Origin: DATAAP01 sp041690495
GTDB taxonomy: Bacteria > Pseudomonadota > Alphaproteobacteria > CACIAM-22H2
Reading direction: 5' to 3'
NCBI GenBank assembly: GCA_041690495.1
Contig: JAWLHE010000004.1
Location: 310,001 to 374,000 of the forward strand
DNA length: 64,000 nucleotides
A model generated the notes under the pieces. It made no database searches and was not told the origin of the DNA. It saw only the letters and a program-made list of their open reading frames with translations. The translations under genes were made by a program, and so were the position numbers. Positions 54,530-62,767 of the stretch are shown one piece after another; position 1 is the first letter of the stretch; every line of letters begins with the position of its first letter.

Positions 54530-54823
54530 ATGGCAGAAGCCAAGCAGGCCGTCGTTTCGCTGAAGCAGATCGTGTCCGATCTCGCCGAGAAGCACGAGCT
54601 GCCCAAGAAGCAGATGACCGAGGTTGTCGACGGCATGTTCGACAGCCTCGCCAAGAATCTGAAGAAGGGGGCCAAGATCCGCGTCCCGGGCTTCGGGATT
54701 TTCGTGGTAGCCAAGCGCGCTGCGCGCATGGGCCGCAATCCCGCGACCGGCGAACCGATCAAGATCAAGGCCAGCAAAAAGATCCGCTTCCGGCCCGCAA
54801 AGGAACTCAAGGAGTCGATTTGA
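54530..54823 (+). CDS. HU family DNA-binding protein
   Basis: A 97-residue histone-like protein. The signature IRVPGFGIFVVAKRAARMGRNPATGEPI covers the beta-arm that intercalates DNA (shown in part: GFGIFVVAKRAARMGRNP), and the tail has IKIKASKKIRFRPAKEL. It is somewhat longer at the N-terminus than E. coli HU. TTGACA hexamers occur at 54368-54373 and 54380-54385, but I cannot find a convincing -10. AGAGGAAAA is the ribosome binding site. It ends with a terminator at 54869. Confidence 0.95.
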   Translation: MAEAKQAVVSLKQIVSDLAEKHELPKKQMTEVVDGMFDSLAKNLKKGAKIRVPGFGIFVVAKRAARMGRNPATGEPIKIKASKKIRFRPAKELKESI

Positions 54824-54868
54824 CGGCTGGACGGCGCCCGCGCCGCGGCGCGGTGACGATCGACGACG

Positions 54869-54902
54869 AAGCTCTCGGCCCTGCGGCCGGGAGCTTTTCG
54901 TT
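54869..54902 (+). terminator. Rho-independent terminator after the HU gene
   Basis: AAGCTCTCGGCC (54869-54880) and GGCCGGGAGCTT (54885-54896) pair over 12 positions with one T-G wobble around a four-base loop, then TTCGTTT. Confidence 0.85.
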
Positions 54903-55034
54903 TGCGCGGCCCCGTGCAGTACAGCCAGCGGGCTGCTATCCTCTCGCTTTCGCAGCGTCCGCAGGCGCGCTTCGCGGCCGATAGGCCGGCCCATCGCGCC
55001 CCCGGCACGGCGAATCGGGGGCGCAATAGATCAG

Positions 55035-55700
55035 ATGCAAGACATGCATTCGCCACGGTCGGCTGGCCCACCGGCCCTGCCGTCGGCTGTCTGGCCCGAG
55101 GAGGTCCGGCTGAAGCAGGCTGGCGATCCGACGATCGTCACCGCATTTTTCAATGACGCGCCCTCGTGGCACCCGCGGATGATCCGGCAGCTGCTCGATC
55201 TCGCGCGCGACCCGAATTTCGGACGGCGCTATCAAGGATGCCGCGGCATCAAGATCGATGGAATCGACCGGCTCGAATCGCCGGAGCTGCGGCTCGCCAC
55301 GGCCCGCGCGGAGGCGCTGTTTCGGCGCGTGCTGGGGGCTGCCAACGCGGTCGTCGATGCCGCATGGGCGAACATTTACCACCGCGGCGACTACTGCATG
55401 CCGCATAGCCACATGCGCGCGACGGCGAGTCTCGTCTACTGCGTCGATCCGGGCGAGAGCGACCCGCACGACCCTGTTAGCGGGCGGCTGTTCATCGCGG
55501 ACCCGCGAATCGCCGCCTGCTGCCGCCCCTCGCCCGGCTACATGACCACGCCGCTGATCCCGGCGATGCGCGCGGGAACTCTCATCATCTTTCCCGCACA
55601 GATCGTCCATGCCGTGAACCCCTATGCCGGCGAGCGTCCGCGCATCACGCTCGCATGGAACATCGGCCCGGAAGCAATTCCAATCGCGCCACAGCAGTGA
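55035..55700 (+). CDS. Putative 2OG-Fe(II) oxygenase
   Basis: A 221-residue protein of the PF13759 type. The double-stranded beta-helix has WANIYHRGDYCMPHSHMRAT (H-x-H iron motif region; a downstream D-x-H like element is expected) and then GRLFIADPRIAACC, TLIIFPAQIVHAVNPYAGE with the distal His and Arg in RPRITLAWNIG. These enzymes hydroxylate peptides or small molecules with 2-oxoglutarate and O2. Start at 55035 or the ATG at 55044. Confidence 0.85.
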   Translation: MQDMHSPRSAGPPALPSAVWPEEVRLKQAGDPTIVTAFFNDAPSWHPRMIRQLLDLARDPNFGRRYQGCRGIKIDGIDRLESPELRLATARAEALFRRVLGAANAVVDAAWANIYHRGDYCMPHSHMRATASLVYCVDPGESDPHDPVSGRLFIADPRIAACCRPSPGYMTTPLIPAMRAGTLIIFPAQIVHAVNPYAGERPRITLAWNIGPEAIPIAPQQ

Positions 55701-56026
55701 GCCATCGGGTTGAACGAACGTTCGCCGGCCGGCAACCCGCCCGCCGCGCTGGCGCCGGACCGATTCGTGAAATCGTGTCCTGTGAAGACGACAGACGCTT
55801 CGCTCCGATGCTCGGTGAAAAGTCGATCTGACAATCTGCCATCCACCGCCCTGTTGCGTCCGGGCGGCTTGACGCGTCGTCTCGGCGGGCCGCTGCGTAC
55901 CGGACGGGTGGGGCGCCAACCGTCCTCGTTGAGTCAACGGGTGGTGCAAGCCCGGTCCGGTTGTGCCACGATATGCTCGGTTCCGCCCCGAGTCGGATGC
56001 AAATTGTCGCCATGGAAGCGCTGTAT
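55701..56026. other. 326-base interval, no gene
   Basis: It lies between the 2OG oxygenase and MarR genes on the same strand. GGGTTG (55709-55714) and CAACCC further right could form a hairpin around the perfect palindrome CGAACGTTCG. One long frame is open but has no start site or similarity. The MarR promoter is presumably here. Confidence 0.5.
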
Positions 56027-56494
56027 ATGAACGATGAGTCCGCATCCATAATGTCGTTTCACTTGCCGAAAGCAGTCGCCGAGCTGTTCGAGCAACTGTC
56101 GCGCGCCCTCTATAGCCTGTCGTTCTCGGAAGGTCTCAATCCGGCGCAATGGAACGCGCTGCGCTACCTGAGCCGCGCGGACGCGGACTCGCGCACGATG
56201 TCGTCATTTGCCAAGTTCCACGTGACGACGCGGAGCACGGCCTCGCAGACGCTGGCAGCTCTTGTGCGCAAGAAGCTGATCAGGAAGTTGCGCGATGCGG
56301 AAGATGGCCGCGTCGTCCGGCTCGAGCTTACGCCGAAAGGCCGCAAGCTTCTGGAACGCGACCCGGTCAACCATCTGGTGGCAGCACTGGCGACGCTGCC
56401 GCCGGATCGCCAGCGTGTCGCCGCCGATACGGTCGAAAGACTGATCAAGGCGGTATTTGCCAGGATGCCCCACGCCCGGCATCTGTCGCCATAG
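56027..56494 (+). CDS. MarR family transcriptional regulator
   Basis: A 155-residue winged-helix protein: LNPAQWNALRYLSRA begins the DNA-binding domain, SFAKFHVTTRSTASQTLAALVRKKL is the recognition helix region (shown in part: VTTRSTASQTLAALVRKKL), and RDAEDGRVVRLELTPKG is the wing. The ATG at 56027 with GGAAG eight bases upstream is preferred. MarR regulators sense small aromatic or oxidative signals and usually control neighbours; the convergent dioxygenase/SDR operon is the nearest candidate. Confidence 0.9.
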   Translation: MNDESASIMSFHLPKAVAELFEQLSRALYSLSFSEGLNPAQWNALRYLSRADADSRTMSSFAKFHVTTRSTASQTLAALVRKKLIRKLRDAEDGRVVRLELTPKGRKLLERDPVNHLVAALATLPPDRQRVAADTVERLIKAVFARMPHARHLSP

Positions 56495-56551
56495 GTCGAA
56501 AGACGTCGTTCCGGCAGCCGCGAGCGGCGGGCGGCCGGCCCTTGCAGCGTC

Positions 56552-57358
56552 TCACGGCATCAGCTGGCCGCCGTTCACCTCGACAATCTGGCCGGTCACA
56601 TAACCGCTCAGCGCGTCCGACGCCAGATAGAGGTAGGTACCGACGCATTCCTCGCTGGTGCCCAGCCGGCCCATCGGGATCGTCGCCGTCATCGCCTTGA
56701 TCTGCTCCGCCGTGCTGAAACGCTCGTGAAATGGCGTCGCGATTACACCGGGCGAAACGGCGTTGACCCGAACGTTGTCCTTGACTAGCTCCTTGGCCAG
56801 CCCGCGCGTGAGCGTACTCACGAAGCCCTTCGCGGCAGCATAGAGCACAGCTCCGCCGGCACCGCCATGCCGGGCGGCAATGGAAGTCGTGTTGATGATG
56901 TTGCCGCGCCCGGCCTTGCGAAAGTGTGGAATCACCGCGCGGCATGCCGCAAACACCGAACGAGCATTGATGTCCATCACGGCGTCGTAGTGATCGTCCG
57001 ATGCCTCCGCGACCGGCACGCGCCTGACCAAGCTGCCGGCGTTGTTGATCAGCACGTCGATGCCGCCGAAATGCGCCGCGGCGCGATCGACGATCTCGGT
57101 CACCGCTTCCGCGCGCGCAACGTCGCCGCCGACGGCAAAGCCTTCGCCGCCTGCGCTCCTGATCGCTGCGACGATGGCGCTCGCGGCGTCCTTGCTCTGA
57201 TTGTAGTGAACGGCCACGCGGGCGCCTTGCGCGCCCAGGGCGCGCGCGACGACAGCGCCGATGCCGGTCGAGGCGCCGGTAACAAGGAATACGCGATTCT
57301 CGAGATCGGCGATTCGCGGGAAGCCGATCGCATCCGCAGGACTGGTCAGGGCTGTCAT
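56552..57358 (-). CDS. SDR family oxidoreductase
   Basis: A 268-residue classical SDR: cofactor motif TGASTGIG, NNAG, and catalytic Ser/Tyr/Lys in NTTSIAARHG and AVLYAAAKGFV. The closing YVTGQIVEVNGGQLMP is typical. It is the third gene of the Gfo/TauD/SDR operon, 25 bases after the dioxygenase gene, and likely oxidises or reduces a hydroxylated sugar-like or acid intermediate. Confidence 0.93.
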   Translation of the reverse strand: MTALTSPADAIGFPRIADLENRVFLVTGASTGIGAVVARALGAQGARVAVHYNQSKDAASAIVAAIRSAGGEGFAVGGDVARAEAVTEIVDRAAAHFGGIDVLINNAGSLVRRVPVAEASDDHYDAVMDINARSVFAACRAVIPHFRKAGRGNIINTTSIAARHGGAGGAVLYAAAKGFVSTLTRGLAKELVKDNVRVNAVSPGVIATPFHERFSTAEQIKAMTATIPMGRLGTSEECVGTYLYLASDALSGYVTGQIVEVNGGQLMP

Positions 57359-57383
57359 GGGGGTTCCTTCTGATTCCTCCGGT

Positions 57384-58247
57384 TCAGGCGCGGACGGCCG
57401 CGGCGGAGCCGGGCTCCTTGACGGTGATGCGCCACAGCGTGCGCGGATCGGCAGGATCGGTCAGCGTCGCCGAATGCAGCAGCGACAGATCGTCCCACAG
57501 AACCACCTCACCCGGCTCGTATGCGTGGCTGTAGCGATATTTCTCCTGAAGCGCATGCCGCTTCAGCTCGTCGAGCAGCTGCACCGCCTCATCCTGCGGC
57601 ATGCCCTCGATCCCGAACGAGCTGCCGGAGACCGCATAGAGCGCCTTACGCCCCGAGCCGTAATGCCTGCGGACGAGCCGGTGACGGACCCAGCCCATCT
57701 TCATCTTCTGATCGTCGGTCAGCTTCGACGCAGCCGTGCGCGAGTCCTCGTCGAGATCGTCCCGGTTACCGTAATGATGCAGCACGACGAGATCGCCGAT
57801 CCGGCGCTTCGTCGTATCGGGCAGGTCGTCGTAAGCCGCGTACATGTCGGCGAACAGCGTATTGCCGCCGCGCCTGGGCACTTCGATCGAATAGAGCATG
57901 GTCACGCGCGCCGGGATCTCGAGATAGGAATAGTCGGTGTGGAAATAGCTTCCGGCATCGGCAAGTCCGAGCGGCTTGCCGTCCTGCGTGCGGTTCGACA
58001 GGACAAGAATGTCCGGATATCCGGGATGGTGGAACTGGTCGATGACGTGCGGCTCGGGATTGCCGAAGCGGCGCGCAAACGCGAGGAGGTGCTGCGGCTC
58101 GAGACGCTGGCCCCTGATCGCCAGGACCTGGCCGTCGAAGAAAGCCTGCTCGATCTCGCGAAAGGTCGCATCGTCGACAGGCTTCGACAGATCGACCCCG
58201 TCAAGACCGATCCCCAGGACATCAGAGAGCTTCCGCCGGCTCAGCAT
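57384..58247 (-). CDS. TauD/TfdA family Fe(II)/2-oxoglutarate dioxygenase
   Basis: A 287-residue oxygenase. The iron ligands are H103-T-D105 in YFHTDYSY and H258 in SLLHSATL; R273 in TLWRITV binds 2-oxoglutarate. Members hydroxylate and so cleave sulfonates, phenoxyacetates or similar ethers. Length and motif spacing match the family. Its start overlaps the Gfo gene stop by one base, so it is co-translated. The substrate is open; an alkyl ether or sulfonate is typical. Confidence 0.93.
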   Translation of the reverse strand: MLSRRKLSDVLGIGLDGVDLSKPVDDATFREIEQAFFDGQVLAIRGQRLEPQHLLAFARRFGNPEPHVIDQFHHPGYPDILVLSNRTQDGKPLGLADAGSYFHTDYSYLEIPARVTMLYSIEVPRRGGNTLFADMYAAYDDLPDTTKRRIGDLVVLHHYGNRDDLDEDSRTAASKLTDDQKMKMGWVRHRLVRRHYGSGRKALYAVSGSSFGIEGMPQDEAVQLLDELKRHALQEKYRYSHAYEPGEVVLWDDLSLLHSATLTDPADPRTLWRITVKEPGSAAAVRA

Positions 58248-59248
58248 CAGGGCTTCTCCCAGCCGCCCGATTTTTCGGATCGGAACAGCGCATCGATGAC
58301 GCGCATGTTCAGGATGGAATCATCGAGCGTAACCGCGGGTCTCGTTCCGTCGCGGATGCAGGCCGAGAATGCGTCCCCCTGCAATGTGTACTGATTGCAG
58401 ACCGGCAGCTCGATAATCTCGGCACCCGAGCCGAGCACATCGCGGCCGTCGTCCACGATGAGCCGGCACGGCCGGTCAGGCGGCGCATTGATCGGAATCT
58501 CGACGGTAATGTGGCCGGAGGTGCCGAGCACCTGGAAGCGCTGGGAACGCGCGATCTGCGTCGAGCACAGGAACGTCGCGTGCCCCTGGGGGAAGTCCAG
58601 GACCGCGCTGGCGAGACGGTCGGTCTTCATCGCCGGGTCGCGCTCAATTCTGCTCATGACCTGTCGCGGCTCCGCCCCGAAGACGAATCGCGCGAAATAG
58701 ATCATGTAGCAGCCGATATCCATGATGCCGCCGCCGCCGGCATCGACGATATTGCGGATATTGGCCGGATCGGGATTGTTGTAGGTAACGACACCATGTA
58801 CCGCGCGCACCGTGCCGAGGCGGCCGGAGGCGATCAGCTCGCGCACGCGCAGCCATTGCGGATGGAAGCGGACCATGAATCCTTCCATGACCAGGCGCCC
58901 GCTGCGCTGCTGTGCTGCGGCGAGGCGCTTGCCTTCGGCGGCATTCATGGCAATCGGCTTCTCGCACAGGACGTGCTTGCCGGCCTGGAGCGCCTTTTCC
59001 GTCCAGGCGACATGGAGATTGTTCGGCAACGGATTGTAGATCGCCTCGACGGCGGGGTCGGCAAGCAGCTCCTCGTAGGAGCCGTAGGACCTGGGAATGC
59101 CAAGCTGCCGTGCGCAGGCCTCGGCACGATCGGACTCGCGCGAAGCGATTGCATCGATCCGGCTCAGCGAGCCCTGCTGCATAGCCGGAATGGTGCGCTC
59201 GACAGCCATTTTCGAGACGCCGAGCACGCCCCATGACACCTTGTCCAT
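58247..59248 (-). CDS. Gfo/Idh/MocA family oxidoreductase
   Basis: A 333-residue NAD(P)-dependent dehydrogenase of sugar-type substrates. The Rossmann start VSWGVLGVSKMAVERTIPAM, the NPLPNNLHVAWTEKALQAGK strand-helix and the signature KHVLCEKPIAM (E-K-P) are clear, with the domain 2 DIGCYMIYFARF following. GGGAGGT precedes the ATG at 59248. It is the first gene of the three-gene operon, and the perfect palindrome at 59279-59294 lies 31 bases upstream. Confidence 0.95.
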   Translation of the reverse strand: MDKVSWGVLGVSKMAVERTIPAMQQGSLSRIDAIASRESDRAEACARQLGIPRSYGSYEELLADPAVEAIYNPLPNNLHVAWTEKALQAGKHVLCEKPIAMNAAEGKRLAAAQQRSGRLVMEGFMVRFHPQWLRVRELIASGRLGTVRAVHGVVTYNNPDPANIRNIVDAGGGGIMDIGCYMIYFARFVFGAEPRQVMSRIERDPAMKTDRLASAVLDFPQGHATFLCSTQIARSQRFQVLGTSGHITVEIPINAPPDRPCRLIVDDGRDVLGSGAEIIELPVCNQYTLQGDAFSACIRDGTRPAVTLDDSILNMRVIDALFRSEKSGGWEKP

Positions 59249-59278
59249 TCGCCAGACCTCCCGTGCCAGCCGGCTGGT

Positions 59279-59294
59279 TTTAGATCGATCTAAA
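59279..59294. promoter_or_regulatory. Perfect 16-bp palindrome, likely operator of the Gfo/TauD/SDR operon
   Basis: TTTAGATCGATCTAAA is fully self-complementary with a central CG, the form typical of LacI-family operators. It lies 31 bases upstream of the gfo ATG, close to where a promoter would be, and 81 bases before the divergent cyclase gene, so it could act on either. No LacI-family gene is in the window. Confidence 0.6.
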
Positions 59295-59374
59295 GGCTAG
59301 CCTGTCGCAGCGCGGACGGTCAATCATCAGCGGTCCACGGTCGCGAGAGAAAGCGGGTTCTGTTAAGGACGGGC

Positions 59375-61651
59375 ATGGGAGGCATGATGGGGAACGGACC
59401 GGAGGGCGCCGCGGACGATCCACGCAAGGCCGAACTGGCGCCTGCCTCCGCCGGCGCCGATATGCTCGCGCTGCTCACCAGTGTGCTTGAGCACGCCGAC
59501 CAGGGCATTGCGGTCTATGACGCGGCATATGTGCTGCGTTGCTGCAATGCGCGCTATGCAGCCCTGCTCGGCCTGCCGGCGGCCTCGCTACGGCCGGGCG
59601 AGACGAAGCTCCCGGACATCCTGCGGCGGCTTGCGGCTCGCGGCGACTATGGCGACGGGGACTGCGAGGCGCTGGCGGTCGTGCGCTTTGCGATGATGCG
59701 CTCGGGTGCCGAGCAACGCTACGAACGCCGCATGCCGGACGGGAAATGGGTGCAGTTCAATCGCAACTCCCTCCCGGGCGGCGGCCTGGTCGTAACGCTC
59801 ACCGACGTTACGGCGATCAAGGAAGCGGAGCAAACGTCGATCGCCTCGCGCGACGAGGCTATGCGAACGCGCCTTCAGCTGACCGCGGCAATCGAATCAA
59901 TATCGGAAGGATTCATCCTGTGGGATCGACAGGACAGGCTGGTGATGTTCAACACCCGCTACCGCGACGAATATTCCTTTGCGCCCGACCTCCTCACGCC
60001 GGGCATCTCCTTCGAGGCGATTCTGCGCGCCGGCATCGCGCGCGGCGCCGTACCGGTCGGCTATGATCCCGAGGAATGGGTCCGGGACCGCCTCCGTCAG
60101 CACCTCAATCCGCCCGCGCCCTATGTCGTCGAGCGGCGCGACGGGCGCTCGGTCCTGATCACCGAATATCGCACGCATGATGGCGGCATCGTCGGGATCC
60201 GGACCGACGTGACACTGATCAAGGACAGCGAACGCGCAGCGCGCGAGGCGCGCCAGCGGCTGATCGACGCGATTGAGGCAATTCCGCAGGGCTTCGCCAT
60301 TTTCGACCCGGACGATCGCCTCGTCCTGTTCAACCGGCAGTACAAGGAGCGCTATTCGCTGGTGCCCGATATGGTGCGCCCCGGCGTGAAGTACGAAGAA
60401 CTACCTCGCGAGATCGCGCGCCGCGGCCTTCTCAGTATCCCGCCCGACCAGCACGAGGCCTGGATCGCGGAGCGGGTGGCTCTCCACCGCGAGGGCAAGC
60501 GCAAGCTTCTGGATCAGAGGAAAGGGCGCTGGATCGCGATCGAGGAATCGCGGACCGCGAGCGGATATATCGTCGTCATTCATACCGACGTAACCGAGTT
60601 GAAACACCGCGAGGAGGAAGCGCGGCGCAGCCGGCGCATGCTGCGCGGGGTCATCGACGCCGTGCCGGCGATCATCAGCGTGAAGGACCGCGATTCGCGC
60701 TATGTGCTGATGAACCGGTTCCAGGGCGAGGTTTATGGCATCGAGCCGGGGGCGGCGATCGGCAAGACCAGTGCGGAAGTGGTCGGCTCCAATTACGGCG
60801 GCCAGTCCCAGGAACTGGACAAACGCGTGATCAGCGCCGGCACGGCGCTGCCCTGGGCGGAGCGCGACTTCATCACCCCGCATGGCAGGACGTATACCTG
60901 GCTCACGACCAAGGTCCCGCTCAAGGACGACAACGGGCGCGTCGAGAACGTGCTGACCGTAGCGCTCGATATCAGCGCGCTCAAGGCGACGGAGCGCGCC
61001 CGCGCCAATCTCGCCCGCTATGTGGCGCCGACCATGGTCGATCTTCTTGCCGGCGCCGACGAGCCGTTCGGCCCCGCCCGCAGCCAGAGCATCGGCATAT
61101 TGTTTGCCGACATGGTCGGCTTCACCCAGTTCGCCGCCGAAGCCTCCGCCGATCTCGTCTTCGCGCTGCTGCGTGACTTTCAGCGCCGGCTCGCCAAGCT
61201 CGTCTTCGCCTGGGGCGGCACGCTCGACAAGTTCACCGGCGACGGCATCATGGCCACATTCGGAACCCCCGCATCGACCGGCCGCGATGCGGCCAATGCG
61301 TTGCAGTGCGCCCGCGCGATCGCCGTCGAGACTGCCGCACTCGACCGCGAGCGCCGCGCGCGCGGAGAACCGAGCCTGCGCGCGAGCGTCGGCGTGCACT
61401 GGGGGCCTGCATTGATGGGGAATATCGGCGACGAGAGCCGTCTGGAATTCGCCGTGGTCGGCGACACCGTGAACGTCGCCAGCCGGCTCGAAAGCCTGAC
61501 GCGCGATCTCGCGGCCGACATCGTCGCCAGCGAAGCCGTCATAGAGCGTGCGGCAAGCGAAGGACTCGTTCTGACGGAGTTTGCTGCGCGCGGCGCGCAA
61601 ACGCTGCGCGGGCGCGATGCGCCGGTCCCGGTCTGGACATTTACCGCGTGA
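59375..61651 (+). CDS. Multi-PAS class III adenylate/guanylate cyclase
   Basis: A 758-residue soluble cyclase. Four PAS-like units precede the catalytic domain: about 35-150, 165-280, 290-405 and 420-540, the second and third being close repeats (SEGFILWDRQDRLVMFNTRY and PQGFAIFDPDDRLVLFNRQY). The catalytic domain holds the metal Asp D579 (LFADMVGF) and D623 (DKFTGDG), with K619 and the N700/R704 pair (NVASR) for base and transition-state contacts. A Lys at the first position suggests ATP, so cAMP is likely. No membrane segment is present, so the PAS units sense a cytoplasmic signal such as redox, heme or a small ligand. Confidence 0.92.
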   Translation: MGGMMGNGPEGAADDPRKAELAPASAGADMLALLTSVLEHADQGIAVYDAAYVLRCCNARYAALLGLPAASLRPGETKLPDILRRLAARGDYGDGDCEALAVVRFAMMRSGAEQRYERRMPDGKWVQFNRNSLPGGGLVVTLTDVTAIKEAEQTSIASRDEAMRTRLQLTAAIESISEGFILWDRQDRLVMFNTRYRDEYSFAPDLLTPGISFEAILRAGIARGAVPVGYDPEEWVRDRLRQHLNPPAPYVVERRDGRSVLITEYRTHDGGIVGIRTDVTLIKDSERAAREARQRLIDAIEAIPQGFAIFDPDDRLVLFNRQYKERYSLVPDMVRPGVKYEELPREIARRGLLSIPPDQHEAWIAERVALHREGKRKLLDQRKGRWIAIEESRTASGYIVVIHTDVTELKHREEEARRSRRMLRGVIDAVPAIISVKDRDSRYVLMNRFQGEVYGIEPGAAIGKTSAEVVGSNYGGQSQELDKRVISAGTALPWAERDFITPHGRTYTWLTTKVPLKDDNGRVENVLTVALDISALKATERARANLARYVAPTMVDLLAGADEPFGPARSQSIGILFADMVGFTQFAAEASADLVFALLRDFQRRLAKLVFAWGGTLDKFTGDGIMATFGTPASTGRDAANALQCARAIAVETAALDRERRARGEPSLRASVGVHWGPALMGNIGDESRLEFAVVGDTVNVASRLESLTRDLAADIVASEAVIERAASEGLVLTEFAARGAQTLRGRDAPVPVWTFTA

Positions 61652-61694
61652 CACGGTCAAGGAACGGTGAAGGCTGGTAAATCCCTCCGCGCCG

Positions 61695-62090
61695 TTGGGC
61701 GAGTGCATGGAACTGCACTTTCCGGACGGACGTTGCCGCGGCATGTGTGGAGGTCCGATCATATTCCTTCGCCTCGTCACGGCCGCGCTGCCCGCAGCGT
61801 TTGTCCTGGTAGCCGGTTCTGCATTCGGACAGCCGAGCGAACCGGCAAGCGAGATTCCCGCGGCCACGCCGCGCGACGAACAGATCGACAAGATTCGCGA
61901 GCGTGAGCGAACCGGTATCGACCCGGATGTCGCGACCGGCACCATCGGCACGACCGGGCGCGGCAGCGCATCGGGCGCCGCCGACAGCGCCCCCGCCAAG
62001 GGCGGCCACGGCACCGGCGAGGACGCCATGTCGGAGCCGTCGGGTCCTGCAAGCGCGGAGCGCCGGCCCGGCACGGCCACCGCCCAATAG
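61695..62090 (+). CDS. Small exported protein, low complexity
   Basis: A 131-residue frame with one hydrophobic segment (IIFLRLVTAALPAAFVLVAGSA, shown in part) that ends in a signal-peptidase-like GSAFGQ, followed by Gly/Ser/Pro/Ala-rich sequence without recognisable domain. The start is uncertain: ATG at 61695, 61707 or 61743 are all in frame; the last puts the hydrophobic segment nearest the start. The low complexity makes gene status only probable. Confidence 0.55.
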   Translation: MGECMELHFPDGRCRGMCGGPIIFLRLVTAALPAAFVLVAGSAFGQPSEPASEIPAATPRDEQIDKIRERERTGIDPDVATGTIGTTGRGSASGAADSAPAKGGHGTGEDAMSEPSGPASAERRPGTATAQ

Positions 62091-62242
62091 TCCGCCGCAC
62101 CGCTCGCGGCGACACCTCCGCCCGTGGCGCATCATGCGCCCCGGAGCACGCAAGACGCTGCCCACTCGCCACTTGGCCGCGCCGCACCGTCCTAGGATAA
62201 TCGCCGGACGTGACGGCTGTTCACGACACGGAGACTCCGCGC

Positions 62243-62767
62243 ATGGAACTCTATTCCCCGCCTTTCAATTTCGGCCGTTGGATCGACGAGCATCAGCATT
62301 TGCTGCAGCCGCCGGTCGGAAACGTGCAGGTCTGGCAGGACACCGATTTCATCGTGACGGTCGTCGGCGGCCCCAACCAGCGCGCGGATTATCACGATGA
62401 CCCGCTCGAGGAGTTCTTCTTTCAGATGCGCGGCAATATGACGTTGCGCATTCTCGAAAACGGTCGTCCGCGTGACATCCCGATCCGTGAAGGAGATGTC
62501 TTCCTGCTACCGCCGCATGTCCGTCATTCCCCGCAGCGGCCGGAGCCGGGCAGCGCCGGGCTCGTGATCGAGCGACAGCGTCCCGAAGGGCTCAAGGATG
62601 GCTTCGAGTGGTATTGCCCGTCTTGCAACGGCTTGGTCCACCGCGTTGAGGTGCAGCTCAAGAGCATCGTCAGGGACCTGCCGCCGCTCTTCGATCAGTT
62701 CTACGCGAGCAGAGACAAGCGCACCTGCAATGCCTGCGGCGCGATTCATCCCGGCAAGGGCGCATGA
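62243..62767 (+). CDS. nbaC: 3-hydroxyanthranilate 3,4-dioxygenase
   Basis: A 174-residue extradiol dioxygenase that opens 3-hydroxyanthranilate to 2-amino-3-carboxymuconate semialdehyde. The iron ligands H51, E57 and H95, the substrate residues R47, R99 and E110, and the rubredoxin-like cysteines C125, C128, C162 and C165 fall at the same positions as in the Cupriavidus enzyme, which fixes the start at 62243. The GTG at 62210 would add 11 residues. It shares an ATGA overlap with the next gene. Confidence 0.95.
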   Translation: MELYSPPFNFGRWIDEHQHLLQPPVGNVQVWQDTDFIVTVVGGPNQRADYHDDPLEEFFFQMRGNMTLRILENGRPRDIPIREGDVFLLPPHVRHSPQRPEPGSAGLVIERQRPEGLKDGFEWYCPSCNGLVHRVEVQLKSIVRDLPPLFDQFYASRDKRTCNACGAIHPGKGA

